Shown here: in pieces, positions 1 to 8,447 of the stretch
How positions within the stretch are numbered: position 1 is the stretch's first letter
How the letters are laid out: every line of letters begins with the position of its first letter
Assembly (NCBI GenBank): GCA_001017865.1
Contig: LATQ01000001.1
Location: 3,092,974-3,103,353, forward strand
Length of the DNA: 10,380 nucleotides
Direction of reading: 5' to 3'
Source of the DNA: Rhodococcus sp. IITR03
GTDB lineage: Bacteria > Actinomycetota > Actinomycetes > Mycobacteriales > Mycobacteriaceae
The notes under the pieces: generated by a model
The model's input: only the letters and a program-made list of their open reading frames with translations
The model's database searches: none
Told to the model about the DNA's origin: nothing
Translations under genes and position numbers: made by a program

Positions 1-998
1 CGAGTCGCTCGTCGCCGACGAACTCGCGACGTGCTCGGCCTCGACCGGCTCGGGATCGACGACAACTTCTTCGACCTCGGCGGCAACTCGCTCGCCGCGA
101 CCGCCGTGGCATCGAAGCTGCGCAGCGAGCTGGGCCGCGAAGTTCCGCTGTCTCTGGTCTTCCTCGACCCCACACCGGCCGGCCTCGCGGATCGCCTCGA
201 CGAGGCGACCACGACCACTGCTCCGACGACCGGCATGTTCGATGTGCTGATCCCCCTGCGCGGGCACGGTCACCGCCCACCGGTGTTCTGCGTACATCCC
301 GCGATCGGCTTGTCCTGGGTGTACGCGGGACTGCTGCGCCACCTGCCGGATCGGCCGGTGTACGGGCTGCAACTGCCGTACCTCTCGGGCGGACCCCTCG
401 ACGCGACACCCGCCGAACTGGCACACCGCTACGTCGGGGAGCTGCGGGCCGTGCAACCGCAAGGTCCGTACACCGTGCTCGGCTGGTCCCAGGGCGGACT
501 GATCGCCCATCACATGGGTGTCGAACTGCGTGCCGCGGGGGAGCCCGTCGATCTGGTCGTCCTCGACTATTACCCGCTCGAACGCGAGCGGCGTGCCCAC
601 ACCCACGCGGAGCTGCTGGCGGGACTGGGCATCGAACTGACCCACGCGACGCCGGACGAGATGACCTGCGAGCAGCTGCTCGACGCGGTGAACCGCAGTC
701 TCGGGCACGAGACCGGACTGTCCACCGCCGACCTGGAGCGGATCCTCACCGCCTATGCGCACGTCCATCGGGCCGCGCCGACGCTCGACCTGCGATGTTT
801 CGACGGCGACCTGCTGTTCGTCGCCGCGGCGCGATCGCTCGGCACGGGCGACGGTGCGTCACCGGCCTGTGGCGGCCGTGGGTGTCCGGCACGATCACCG
901 AGCACACGATCGACTGCGACCATCTGGAGATGATGACCCCGGCCGTGCTCGCCGTCCTCGGCCCGACCCTGGCCGACTATCTCGACGCCGGATCCTGA
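1..998 (+). CDS. Non-ribosomal peptide synthetase, C-terminal carrier and thioesterase domains (5' partial, two frame breaks)
   Basis: This is the last part of an NRPS; the 5' end lies outside the window. A peptidyl-carrier domain comes first. Its phosphopantetheine motif LGGNSL has the acceptor Ser codon at 88-90. A type I thioesterase follows, with an HPAIG motif near 298-312, the nucleophile Ser of GWSQGG at 487-489, a likely catalytic Asp of VVLDYYP at 565-567, and a His in CDHLEMM at 921-923. The thioesterase would hydrolyse or cyclise the finished peptide off the carrier. Reading starts in frame 2 (ESLVADELA), moves to frame 1 near base 28 and to frame 3 near base 858. Both changes equal one missing base, and adding two bases makes 2-998 divisible by three. 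The second break comes before the catalytic His, so the raw frame would lack it. The peptide product cannot be inferred from this fragment. Confidence 0.9.
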   Translation, partial: SRSSPTNSRRARPRPARDRRQLLRPRRQLARRDRRGIEAAQRAGPRSSAVSGLPRPHTGRPRGSPRRGDHDHCSDDRHVRCADPPARARSPPTGVLRTSRDRLVLGVRGTAAPPAGSAGVRAATAVPLGRTPRRDTRRTGTPLRRGAAGRATARSVHRARLVPGRTDRPSHGCRTACRGGARRSGRPRLLPARTRAACPHPRGAAGGTGHRTDPRDAGRDDLRAAARRGEPQSRARDRTVHRRPGADPHRLCARPSGRADARPAMFRRRPAVRRRGAIARHGRRCVTGLWRPWVSGTITEHTIDCDHLEMMTPAVLAVLGPTLADYLDAGS

Positions 999-1685
999 TC
1001 CGGATCGACGACGGCGTCGAGCGCCGAACCGGCGGGCTCGGGGAGTCGGGCCTCGAGCAACAGCCCGGCGAGACCGAGCGCGATGCACACCCCGGTGATC
1101 ACCATCAGTCGCGGATCGGTCTGCCCGGTCAGAGCGTCACCGAGGAGCACCACCGCCACGGTGCCCGGCAGGATGCCACGACCGTCGCGAGTGTGTAGGG
1201 GACGAGACGGACCGCCGAGACCGCGCAGCAACAGTTCACGACGAAGAACGGGGCGGCGGCGATCAACCGCAGGGAGCCGACCGCGAGCCATCCGCGGCGT
1301 GCCAGTCGCAGATCGATCGCTTTCGCTGCCGGGTGCGTGAGGCGCGATTCCACGGCCTTGCGTCCGACGGCCCGCACGAGCAGGAACGCGAGGACGGCGC
1401 TGACCGTGGACGCGGCGACCGTCACGCCGATGCCGACGGCACTGCCGAACAGCACGCCGGCGCTGAGGGTGAACACCGTGCGCGGAATCGGGGCGATCGT
1501 GACCAGGGCGTGGACGGTGAAGAACACCAGGACCAGTGCCGGGCCGTGCACCGATTCCGACCACTCCCGGATCTGGCGATCGTCGGATGCGGCACCACGA
1601 GAGCTGCGACGACGAGCGCCGCCACCAGGCCCAGGATGCCGAGCACTCTACGGTCTGCGGCAAGCCTCGTCACGAGCGTCCACAC
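977..1685 (-). CDS. TVP38/TMEM64 (DedA-like) family integral membrane protein, two frame breaks
   Basis: This encodes a polytopic membrane protein of about 236 residues once two frame breaks are closed. It opens with a hydrophobic helix (ILGLVAALVVAALVV). The family's central signature follows: a Gly-rich helix with SAGVLFGSAVGIG, then a stretch ending in Arg (FLLVRAVGRKAVESRL). Near the C terminus RLIAAAPFFVVN is followed by ATVVGILPGTVAVVLLGDAL, the usual conserved P-x-x-x-x-N and GILPGT region. The breaks are at about 1575 (GCC CAG ATC read as GCCAGATC) and about 1176 (GTG GGC ATC read as GTGGCATC). Both fit loss of one base from CCC/GGG. The start is set at a GTG, but the frame stays open upstream, so a somewhat earlier start is possible. 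The 3' end overlaps the convergent NRPS gene by 22 bases. Family members are linked to membrane homeostasis and lipid scrambling; the role here is unknown. A Cys-Cys-Cys run inside the membrane segment (VVNCCCAV) is unusual. Confidence 0.85.
988..1003. other. Short inverted repeat at the convergent gene ends
   Basis: CCGGATC and GATCCGG, 7-base arms two bases apart, sit exactly over the NRPS stop codon (TGA, 996-998) and inside the last codons of the convergent TVP38-family gene. This could be a small bidirectional hairpin between convergent genes. There is no T-run on either side, so calling it a terminator would be a guess. Confidence 0.3.
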
Positions 1686-1789
1686 TACCGGCCGGGCGGT
1701 CTCTGCTTCCCCGCGAGCAGAGTGACGAAGGCGGCACGATACCGTTCCGGTCGAGGACGTCGTTATCGAACGCTAGAAAAACTGTGGTG

Positions 1790-1832
1790 ATCCCCACAAC
1801 GACCGCGCGGTGTGTGGGGATAGCATCACACC
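1790..1832. repeat. Overlapping inverted repeats upstream of mutA (candidate operator or RNA switch)
   Basis: ATCCCCACA (1790-1798) and TGTGGGGAT (1813-1821) are perfect 9-base inverted arms around a 14-base loop. The loop itself contains the palindrome ACCGCGCGGT (1802-1811). A second pair, GGTGTG (1809-1814) and CACACC (1827-1832), shares bases with the first right arm, so the two hairpins exclude each other in RNA. The left arm also forms TGTGG-N6-CCACA (1783-1798). Repeated TGTGG/CCACA half-sites would suit a dimeric repressor. The site lies about 90-130 bases before the mutA start. The regulator is unknown. Confidence 0.5.
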
Positions 1833-1910
1833 GAAGGCAACCTACCCTTTTCGAGGTTGTCCACCTCCGGCCGACAACGCCGTCCGTACAAAGCCTGCAA
1901 ACCCGCAGTA

Positions 1911-1915
1911 GGAGG
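1911..1915 (+). promoter_or_regulatory. Shine-Dalgarno site of mutA
   Basis: GGAGG lies eight bases before the GTG at 1924. This decides the mutA start: the encoded N terminus ([12 protein letters not shown]) follows directly, and no better site exists in the frame. Confidence 0.85.
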
Positions 1916-1923
1916 AATCGCCC

Positions 1924-3792
1924 GTGTCATTAGCTGCAGAAGCCGAGGATGCCGCGCGCGCATATGCGCAGTGGCAGGACGCGGTGGCGGGGGTGCTGGC
2001 CAAGTCCCGACGCGTCGACCCGGCCGAACTCGGACCCGAGCCGCAGCGTCTGCTCGAGACCACGACCTACGACGACGTCACCGTCGCGCCGCTGTACGGC
2101 GTGCGCGACGAGCGCGACGAAGCGCGCTGCCCGGTGAGTTCCCGTTCGTCCGCGGTGGCTCGTCCACGCGCGACGTCAACACCGGCTGGCTCGTCGACGT
2201 CCGGTTCACACCGGCACCGACGCGGCCTCGGTCAACGAGCGCATCCTCGACGCCTGAACAACGGTGTCAGCTCGGTGTGGCTCGGTCTCGGCGCCGGCGC
2301 GGTCCCCGTGGACGCACTCGACACCGCGCTCAACGGTGTGCTCCTCGACCTCGCGCCGGTCCGTCTCGACGCCGGTGCCGATGTGGTCGCAGCGACCACC
2401 GCCGTGTACTCCGTGCTCGACAATCGCACCGACATCGAGGACCGCGCCGCCGTGCGCATCTTCCTCGGTGCAGCGCCGCTCACCAGCGCGTTCTCCGAAC
2501 GTCCCGACGTGTCTCTCGACGAGGCCGTCGAGCTGGCACGGGCCGCCGCCGACCGCACCGAAGCGGTGCGTGCCCTCACCGTGGACGGCACCGCCTTCCA
2601 CAACGCCGGTTCGTCCGACGCCGAGGAACTCGGTGCCGCGATCGCCGCCGGACTCGATTACGTGCGAGCACTCGTCGACGCCGGGGTTCCCGTCGCGGCC
2701 GCGCTCGGTCAGCTCGAGTTCCGTCTCGCCGCGACCGACGACCAGTTCCAGACCATCGCCAAGTTCCGCGCAGGTCGTCAGGTGTGGGCGCGCGTGGCCC
2801 AGGTCGCCGGTGCCCCCGAGGCCGGAAACGCTCCGCAGCACGCCGTGACCTCCGCGGCGATGATGGCCCAGCGCGATCCGTGGGTGAACATGCTGCGTAC
2901 GACCCTCGCTGCGTTCGGCGCGGGTGTCGGTGGCGCCGACGCCGTCACGGTCCTGCCGTTCGACTCCGCACTGCCGGCCGGTGTGCTCGAGGTATCCGAG
3001 GCGTTCTCCGCCCGGATCGCCCGCAACACCCAGCTGCTGCTGCTCGAGGAGTCCAACCTCGGTCGCGTTCTCGATCCCGCCGCCGGTTCCTGGTACGTCG
3101 AGGAACTGACCGCGCAGATCGCGGAGAAGGCATGGGGCTTCTTCCAGGAGATCGAGGCGGCCGGTGGCTACCGCGCCGCTCTCGAGGCGGGGGTGATCGC
3201 CGAGCGTGTCGCGCAGACGCGTGCCCGCCGCGAGTCCGACATCGCGCACCGCAAGTTCTCGGTGACCGGTGTCAACGAGTTCCCGAATCTGGCCGAGAAG
3301 CCGCTGCCGGTCGGTGTCGCCGAGGCCGGCGCGTCCGCCGCGCGGTACGCCGCCCCGTTCGAGGCGCTGCGCGACCGCTCCGACACCTATCTGGCCTCGC
3401 GTGGTGCCCGCCCGCGGGTGCTGCTCGCTCCGCTCGGACCGATCGCCGAACACAACGTGCGGGCGACCTTCGCGGCGAACCTGCTCGCCGCCGGTGGCAT
3501 CGAAGCGGTCAATCCCGGACCGCTCGATCTCGACGCCGACCTGTCGTCCCTGGTGGGCGACACCGGAACGTCCGTCGCCGTGCTGTGCGGCACCGACACC
3601 CGCTACGGCGAGCAGGCCGGTACGGCCACCGCTGCGCTGCGTGCGGCGGGGATCACGACGGTACTGCTGGCCGGACCCGAGAAGGCCGTGAAGGACGCGC
3701 AGGGCGACGATCGTCCGGACGGCTTCCTCACCGCGCGCATCGACGCCGTCGCCGCCCTCACCGACCTGCTGAACACTCTGGAGCGTAAGTGA
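1924..3792 (+). CDS. mutA: Methylmalonyl-CoA mutase small (beta) subunit MutA, three frame breaks
   Basis: MutA pairs with MutB in the heterodimeric B12-dependent mutase that converts (R)-methylmalonyl-CoA to succinyl-CoA. The corrected protein is about 623 residues, normal for actinobacterial MutA. It has a TIM-barrel domain ([22 protein letters not shown] then [10 protein letters not shown], parallel to MutB) and a C-terminal flavodoxin-like domain starting near [12 protein letters not shown]. That domain lacks the D-x-H-x-x-G cobalamin motif, as expected for the non-catalytic subunit. Three closely spaced breaks at about 2125, 2209 and 2253 move the frame 1 to 3 to 2 and back to 1. In the patch, [20 protein letters not shown] and [15 protein letters not shown] are recognisable in the other two frames. 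Each break equals one lost base, for example GCC CTG AAC read as GCCTGAAC. Because the net change is three bases, the single long frame through the gene hides about 43 wrong residues. The gene ends in a 4-base GTGA overlap with mutB. Confidence 0.96.
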   Translation: MSLAAEAEDAARAYAQWQDAVAGVLAKSRRVDPAELGPEPQRLLETTTYDDVTVAPLYGVRDERDEARCPVSSRSSAVARPRATSTPAGSSTSGSHRHRRGLGQRAHPRRLNNGVSSVWLGLGAGAVPVDALDTALNGVLLDLAPVRLDAGADVVAATTAVYSVLDNRTDIEDRAAVRIFLGAAPLTSAFSERPDVSLDEAVELARAAADRTEAVRALTVDGTAFHNAGSSDAEELGAAIAAGLDYVRALVDAGVPVAAALGQLEFRLAATDDQFQTIAKFRAGRQVWARVAQVAGAPEAGNAPQHAVTSAAMMAQRDPWVNMLRTTLAAFGAGVGGADAVTVLPFDSALPAGVLEVSEAFSARIARNTQLLLLEESNLGRVLDPAAGSWYVEELTAQIAEKAWGFFQEIEAAGGYRAALEAGVIAERVAQTRARRESDIAHRKFSVTGVNEFPNLAEKPLPVGVAEAGASAARYAAPFEALRDRSDTYLASRGARPRVLLAPLGPIAEHNVRATFAANLLAAGGIEAVNPGPLDLDADLSSLVGDTGTSVAVLCGTDTRYGEQAGTATAALRAAGITTVLLAGPEKAVKDAQGDDRPDGFLTARIDAVAALTDLLNTLERK

Positions 3793-6032
3793 GCATCGAA
3801 CACGAAATCGGCAGCTTCGCCGACGTCCCGTTGACGGACCCGGCCGCGCCGGCGCCCACCGCTCCCACCGCGGAGCAGGCCGCCGCGCTCGTCGAGTCCG
3901 TCGCCGAGGCGAACAACTACAGCACCGAGGACGTCGTGTGGTCGACGCCCGAGGCATCGACGTCAAGCCGGTCTACACCAAGGCCGACCGCGACGCCGTC
4001 GTCGCCGAGGGTTACCCGCTCGGCAGCTACCCGGGTCTGGCCCCGTTCGTGCGCGGGCCGTACCCGACGATGTACGTGAACCAGCCGTGGACCATCCGCC
4101 AGTACGCCGGCTTCTCCACCGCCGCCGAGTCCAACGCCTTCTACCGTCGCAACCTCGCCGCCGGTCAGAAGGGTCTGTCGGTGGCCTTCGACCTGGCCAC
4201 GCACCGCGGCTACGACTCCGATCACCGCGTGTGCAGGGTGACGTCGGTATGGCCGGTGTCGCGATCGACTCGATCCTCGACATGCGTCAGCTGTTCGATG
4301 GCATCGACCTGTCGCAGGTGTCGGTGTCGATGACCATGAACGGCGCGGTGCTGCCGATTCTGGCGCTGTACGTCGTGGCGGCGGAGGAGCAGGGCGTCAA
4401 GCCCGAGCAGCTGGCCGGAACCATTCAGAACGACATTCTGAAGGAGTTCATGGTCCGCAACACCTACATCTATCCGCCGAAGCCGTCGATGCGGATCATC
4501 TCCGACATCTTCGCGTACACCTCGGCGAAGATGCCGCGCTTCAACTCGATCTCGATCTCCGGCTACCACATCCAGGAAGCCGGCGCGACGGCCGACCTCG
4601 AGCTCGCGTACACCCTCGCGGACGGCATGGAGTACATCCGCGCCGGACTCGACGCCGGAATGGACGTCGACAAGTTCGCGCCGCGCCTGTCGTTCTTCTG
4701 GGCGATCGGCATGAACTTCTTCATGGAGGTCGCGAAGCTGCGCGCAGGTCGCCTGCTGTGGAGCGAACTCGTCGAGAAGTTCGGAGCGAAGAACCCGAAG
4801 TCGAAGTCGCTGCGTACCCACTCGCAGACCTCCGGATGGTCGCTCACCGCACAGGACGTCTTCAACAACGTCGCCCGCACGTGCGTCGAGGCGATGGCCG
4901 CGACCCAGGGCCACACCCAGTCGCTGCACACCAACGCGCTCGACGAGGCGCTGGCGCTGCCCACCGACTTCTCGGCGCGCATCGCCCGCAACACCCAGCT
5001 GCTGCTGCAGCAGGAGTCGGGCACCACGCGGCCCATCGACCCGTGGGGCGGCTCGCACTACGTCGAGTGGCTCACCCACGAGCTCGCCAACAAGGCCCGC
5101 GCCCACATCGCCGAGGTCGAGGCGGCCGGCGGTATGGCACAGGCCATCTCGGAGGGCATCCCGAAGCTGCGCATCGAGGAGGCGGCCGCCCGCACCCAGG
5201 CGCGCATCGACTCGGGTCGCCAGCCGGTCATCGGCGTCAACAAGTACCAGGTGACCGAGGACCACGAGATCGAGGTCCTCAAGGTCGAGAACTCGCGTGT
5301 GCGGGCCGAGCAGCTGGCCAAGCTCGAGCAGCTGCGCGCCGACCGCGACGAGGAGGCCACCCGCGCCGCCCTCGACGCGCTCACCCGCGCCGCCGGTGCG
5401 CAGAGCCAGGGTCTCGACAACAACCTGCTCGCGCTGGCCATCGACGCGGCCCGCGCGAAGGCCACCGTCGGTGAGATCTCGGACGCCTGGAGAAGGTCTA
5501 CGGCCGCCACCAGGCCGAGATCCGTACGATCAGCGGCGTGTACCGCGACGAGGCCGGTAAGGCCACCAACATCACCGCCGCGACCGAACTGGTCGAGAAG
5601 TTCGCCGAGGAGGAGGGCCGTCGCCCCCGCATCCTCGTCGCGAAGATGGGCCAGGACGGTCACGACCGAGGCCAGAAGGTGATCGCCACGGCCTTCGCCG
5701 ACCTCGGATTCGACGTCGACGTGGGACCGCTGTTCCAGACCCCCGAAGAGGTCGCCCAGCAGGCGGCCGACAACGACGTGCACGTCATCGGCGTGTCGTC
5801 GTTGGCCGCGGGTCACCTGACGTTGGTCCCTGCCCTCAAGCAGGCACTGGCCGAGGTGGGCCGCGAGGACATCATGATCGTCGTCGGTGGTGTCATCCCG
5901 CCGGGTGACTTCGACGAGCTCTACGCGGCGGGTGCGGCGGCGATCTTCCCGCCCGGCACCGTGATCGCGGATGCGGCGACCGGTCTGCTGACCAAGCTCG
6001 CCGCGCAGCTCGGCCACCACCTCGGAGGCTGA
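3789..6032 (+). CDS. mutB: Methylmalonyl-CoA mutase large (alpha) subunit MutB, three frame breaks
   Basis: This is the catalytic, adenosylcobalamin-binding subunit, about 748 residues when corrected, which is the usual family length. The N-terminal barrel has GPYPTMY and the substrate-contact region [16 protein letters not shown], whose Gln and Arg match Gln197 and Arg207 of the Propionibacterium enzyme. SGYHIQEAG has Tyr/His codons at 4564-4569, matching Tyr243/His244. The C-terminal B12 domain has the base-off motif DGHDRG, with the cobalt-ligating His at 5661-5663, followed by GVSSLAAGH and [10 protein letters not shown]. The GTG start overlaps the mutA stop (GTGA), implying translational coupling. 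Breaks at about 3953 (GAG GGC read as GAGGC), 4225 (CAC CCG read as CACCG) and 5486 (GCC CTG read as GCCTG) each lose one base of a GGG/CCC run. The raw sequence therefore splits the gene into four frames, with the B12 domain on its own from about 5490. All key catalytic residues are intact. Confidence 0.97.
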
Positions 6033-6039
6033 CGTCGGC

Positions 6040-7089
6040 ATGAGCGACTCCTCGGTCGGCGCCGCGCAGACCCGCCGACGGCAGATCGACGTCGACGCCC
6101 TCGCCGAGGCCGTGCTCGCCAACGAGCGGGCCGGCCTCGCACGGGCGATCACATTGATCGAGTCGACCCGCGACGACCATCGGGAGCGGGCGCAGCAGTT
6201 GCTGTTGCGCCTGCTCCCGAAGGCGGGCAACGCGATTCGTGTCGGTATCACCGGTGTGCCCGGCGTCGGCAAGTCGACCTTCATCGACGCGCTCGGTATG
6301 CATCTGCTCGAGCAGGGGCACCGGGTCGCGGTGCTGGCCGTCGACCCGTCGTCGACCCGCACGGGTGGTTCGATCCTCGGCGACAAGACACGGATGGCGC
6401 GGCTCGCGGTGCAGCGGGACGCCTACATCCGCCCGTCGCCCTCGGCCGGCACGCTCGGCGGGGTCGCGAAGGCCACCCGCGAGACGATGGTGCTGCTCGA
6501 GGCCGCCGGTTTCGACGTGATCCTCGTCGAGACCGTCGGTGTCGGACAGTCCGAGGTGACCGTCGCGAACATGGTCGACACCTTCTGCTTCCTGACCCTG
6601 GCCCGCACCGGCGACCAGTTGCAGGGCATCAAGAAGGGCGTGCTCGAACTCGCCGACCTCGTCGCCGTCAACAAGGCCGACGGGGAGTTCGAACGCGACG
6701 CGCGGGTCGCCGCCCGCGAACTCGCCGGCGCGATGCGCATGGTGCATCCGCACGACGCGATCTGGAAGCCGCCGGTGATCACCATGAGCGGCATGACCGG
6801 CGTCGGTCTGGACACCTTCTGGGACACCGTGCTCGAGCACAAGAAGGTGCTCACCGAGGCGGGCATGTTCGACGAGAACCGGCGCCGCCAGCAGGTGGAC
6901 TGGACGTGGACGATGGTGCACGACCAGCTGTTGCGTCGTCTCGAGACCTCCCCGCGCGTGCGGGCGATCCGCAAGGACGTCGAGGCCGGGGTGCGCGACG
7001 GTTCGCTGACCGCCGCGCTCGCGGCGCAACGTCTGCTCGACGCCTTCGACGGGGTGGACGACCCCGGAACGTCCGGCGAGGACTCCTGA
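6040..7089 (+). CDS. meaB: Methylmalonyl-CoA mutase-associated G-protein chaperone MeaB (ArgK family)
   Basis: This is an intact 349-residue SIMIBI-class GTPase. It gates delivery of adenosylcobalamin to the mutase and protects or reactivates the enzyme. The Walker A motif GVPGVGKST is at residues 72-80. The segment from VDPSSTRTGGSILGDKTRM (about 101-119) and the switch motif ETVGVGQSE (164-172) are typical of MeaB. The guanine-specificity motif NKAD is at 211-214. A helical C-terminal region (WTWTMVHDQLL onward) is where family members dimerise. The ATG lies seven bases after the mutB stop, and a GGAGG at 6024-6028 inside the mutB end supplies its ribosome site. The gene shows no frame break. 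The older name ArgK (arginine transport kinase) should not be taken as function in this context. Confidence 0.97.
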   Translation: MSDSSVGAAQTRRRQIDVDALAEAVLANERAGLARAITLIESTRDDHRERAQQLLLRLLPKAGNAIRVGITGVPGVGKSTFIDALGMHLLEQGHRVAVLAVDPSSTRTGGSILGDKTRMARLAVQRDAYIRPSPSAGTLGGVAKATRETMVLLEAAGFDVILVETVGVGQSEVTVANMVDTFCFLTLARTGDQLQGIKKGVLELADLVAVNKADGEFERDARVAARELAGAMRMVHPHDAIWKPPVITMSGMTGVGLDTFWDTVLEHKKVLTEAGMFDENRRRQQVDWTWTMVHDQLLRRLETSPRVRAIRKDVEAGVRDGSLTAALAAQRLLDAFDGVDDPGTSGEDS

Positions 7090-7093
7090 TCCC

Positions 7094-7822
7094 ATGAGCC
7101 GCCGCACGATCGCCGTCACCGTTCTCGGTGCGTTCGCGATCGTCGCGGCGGCTCATCTCGTCTATCAGGTTCTCGCGCCCGATTCGGCGTTCACCGACGT
7201 CTCGCAGTGGTTCCTCATGCCGTTGCTCGCGCTCGGACTCGTTCTCGTCACGTCCGCACCGCGCGACCGGCTGTTCGTGGGCACGCTTGTGGCACTGGGC
7301 TTCTCGTGGCTGGGGGACGCCACACCCGACCTCGTCGACGGTGATGCCTCGTTCCTGGTGCTGGTGGGCTTCTTCCTGTGCGCCCAGCTCACCTACATCG
7401 TCGCGTTCTGGCCGTACCGGCGGTCGAGCGTGCTGCGGACCCGCCCGTGGGTGGTCGGCCTCTACGCTCTCGCGGTCATCGCCATGGTCGCCGTGTGCGC
7501 TTCTGCGGCAGGGATTCTCGTGGTCCCGATGGCGATCTACGCGTCGTGTCTGGCGGCGATGGCGGTGCTCGCCACTGGCGTGAACCGGACGGTGGCGGTC
7601 GGCGCGATGCTGTTCGTCGTCTCCGATGCGCTCATCGCCGTCCGTGCCTTCGTCGACGCGGATCTGCCTGCGGTGGGGTTGTGGATCATGGCCACCTACA
7701 TCGCGGCCCAGGCTCTGATCGTGCGCGGTGTGCTCACCGCGCACGATCGGCGCGGACGGGCCTACAGGTCGAGCAGTTCCTTGGCGACGGTCACCGAGGT
7801 CGGGGCGTCGAGCGACGGGTAG
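7094..7822 (+). CDS. YhhN/TMEM86-type lysoplasmalogenase family membrane protein
   Basis: This is a 242-residue polytopic membrane protein with about eight hydrophobic segments. Family landmarks are FLMPLLAL near the N terminus, FSWLGDATPDL, FFLCAQLTYIVAF and a late FVVSDALIAV. The acidic residues in LGD and SD are the conserved polar positions of this family. Characterised members hydrolyse the vinyl-ether bond of lysoplasmalogens; activity in this organism is inferred from family only. The ATG follows the meaB stop by four bases, so the gene is probably the last of the mut operon, although a link to propionate metabolism is not obvious. Its last 61 bases overlap, tail to tail, the convergent lipoprotein gene. 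The final 20 or so residues (RSSSSLATVTEV) look non-family-like, so the true end may be nearer 7760 if one more base is missing there. Confidence 0.8.
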   Translation: MSRRTIAVTVLGAFAIVAAAHLVYQVLAPDSAFTDVSQWFLMPLLALGLVLVTSAPRDRLFVGTLVALGFSWLGDATPDLVDGDASFLVLVGFFLCAQLTYIVAFWPYRRSSVLRTRPWVVGLYALAVIAMVAVCASAAGILVVPMAIYASCLAAMAVLATGVNRTVAVGAMLFVVSDALIAVRAFVDADLPAVGLWIMATYIAAQALIVRGVLTAHDRRGRAYRSSSSLATVTEVGASSDG

Positions 7823-8380
7823 TCGCCCCACTGCCCGCCGGTGATGGACACCTCCACCTCGGGCAGTTGGACCTGGGTGACGGAGACGGCGGCGACCGAG
7901 ACGGCTTCTCCCATGGTGTAGGCGATGCCACCGGCGGCCTCGATGGCGGCGTCGGGGAGCAATTCGAGACCGCCGGTTTCGAGGTCGCTCGCCGCCGGGA
8001 CGGTGCCGGAGCCCGGTGCCAGGACGATCTCCACCGACCGGATCTCGTCGAGGTTCGTGGCGCTGTCCGGGGTCTCCCATGCGCAGTAGACGCTGTACTC
8101 GTCCACGCCGCTCGACGAACGCAGGCTCAGGCCTCGATGTAGGGGCGACGGCGGGCGCGACATCGTCGCACGAGTCGAAGCGGGCGAGGATGTCGCTGCC
8201 GAGGCCGGTCGGTTCGCCGACGGTGTCGGCGTCGAAGGTGGTGGTGTCGGAGGCTGCGGAGTCGGCGTCCGAGGCGGTGTCGGAGGAGGCGTCGTCACCG
8301 GAGGAACACGCTCCGAGGAGTAGGGCGCCGGCGAGGGTCGCGGATGCGACCGCGTATCGGGTCAGATTCACATGGCGCAT
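7762..8380 (-). CDS. Putative lipoprotein, member 1 of a tandem paralogous pair (two frame breaks)
   Basis: This gene encodes about 206 residues after correction. It begins MRHVNLTRYA and has a lipoprotein signal peptide ending in the lipobox LLGAC (Cys25), so the mature protein should be anchored outside the plasma membrane. A Ser/Asp/Thr-rich acidic linker follows to about residue 50. The globular part has two cysteines (FDSCDD and YCAWE) that could form a disulfide. It ends with PDAAIEAAGGIA and VAKELLDL. Breaks lie at 8142-8145 (a C run on the coding strand, five read as four) and 8132-8133 (GGG read as GG). Closing both gives APYIEGLSLRSSSGVDEY, which aligns with ERYIDGL in the next gene and supports the repair. 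I do not recognise the family. The layout resembles the many small lipoproteins of Corynebacteriales (DUF3558-like in general appearance), but no function can be named. Confidence 0.8.
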
Positions 8381-8447
8381 CGTAGCGTCCGTACGAGTTG
8401 TATGTGATCTTGGTTCCGCCCGGGCGTCGAGGTCGCGACACCGTGCG
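8381..8447. other. Spacer between the two lipoprotein genes
   Basis: These 67 bases separate lipoprotein 2 (upstream) from lipoprotein 1 on the - strand. I see no hairpin terminator and no convincing -10/-35 pair, so the two genes could be cotranscribed. Confidence 0.4.

Larger units (their letters stand above)
1686..1923. promoter_or_regulatory. Divergent intergenic region between the TVP38-family gene and mutA
   Basis: These 238 bases separate two divergently oriented genes and should hold both promoters. The region is more AT-rich around 1760-1800 than the flanking genes. TANNNT-like -10 candidates on the + strand are TAGCAT at 1821-1826 and TACCCT at 1843-1848. Neither has a good TTGACA-like -35 at the right distance, so I do not assign a start site. 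The main structure is the dyad at 1790-1832, described separately. I saw no cobalamin riboswitch-like B12 box. Confidence 0.55.

Noticed and set aside
1889..1901. A PrpR-like TTTGCAAA box (CCTGCAAAC) before mutA
   Set aside because: Only the TGCAAA half matches and it sits next to the ribosome site; too weak to call.
1686..1923. Cobalamin riboswitch upstream of the B12-dependent mutase genes
   Set aside because: No B12-box-like sequence is seen, and the region is short and dominated by a different dyad.
1857..3788. A 643-codon + strand open frame rich in Arg and Gly running along mutA
   Set aside because: It is a GC-driven shadow frame. Only about 25 residues near 2130-2207 are real, and they belong to MutA through frame breaks.
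2125..5487. Programmed frameshifting in mutA and mutB
   Set aside because: There are six sites without a common slippery motif or downstream structure, and the same kind of break occurs in unrelated genes. Missing bases explain all of them more simply.
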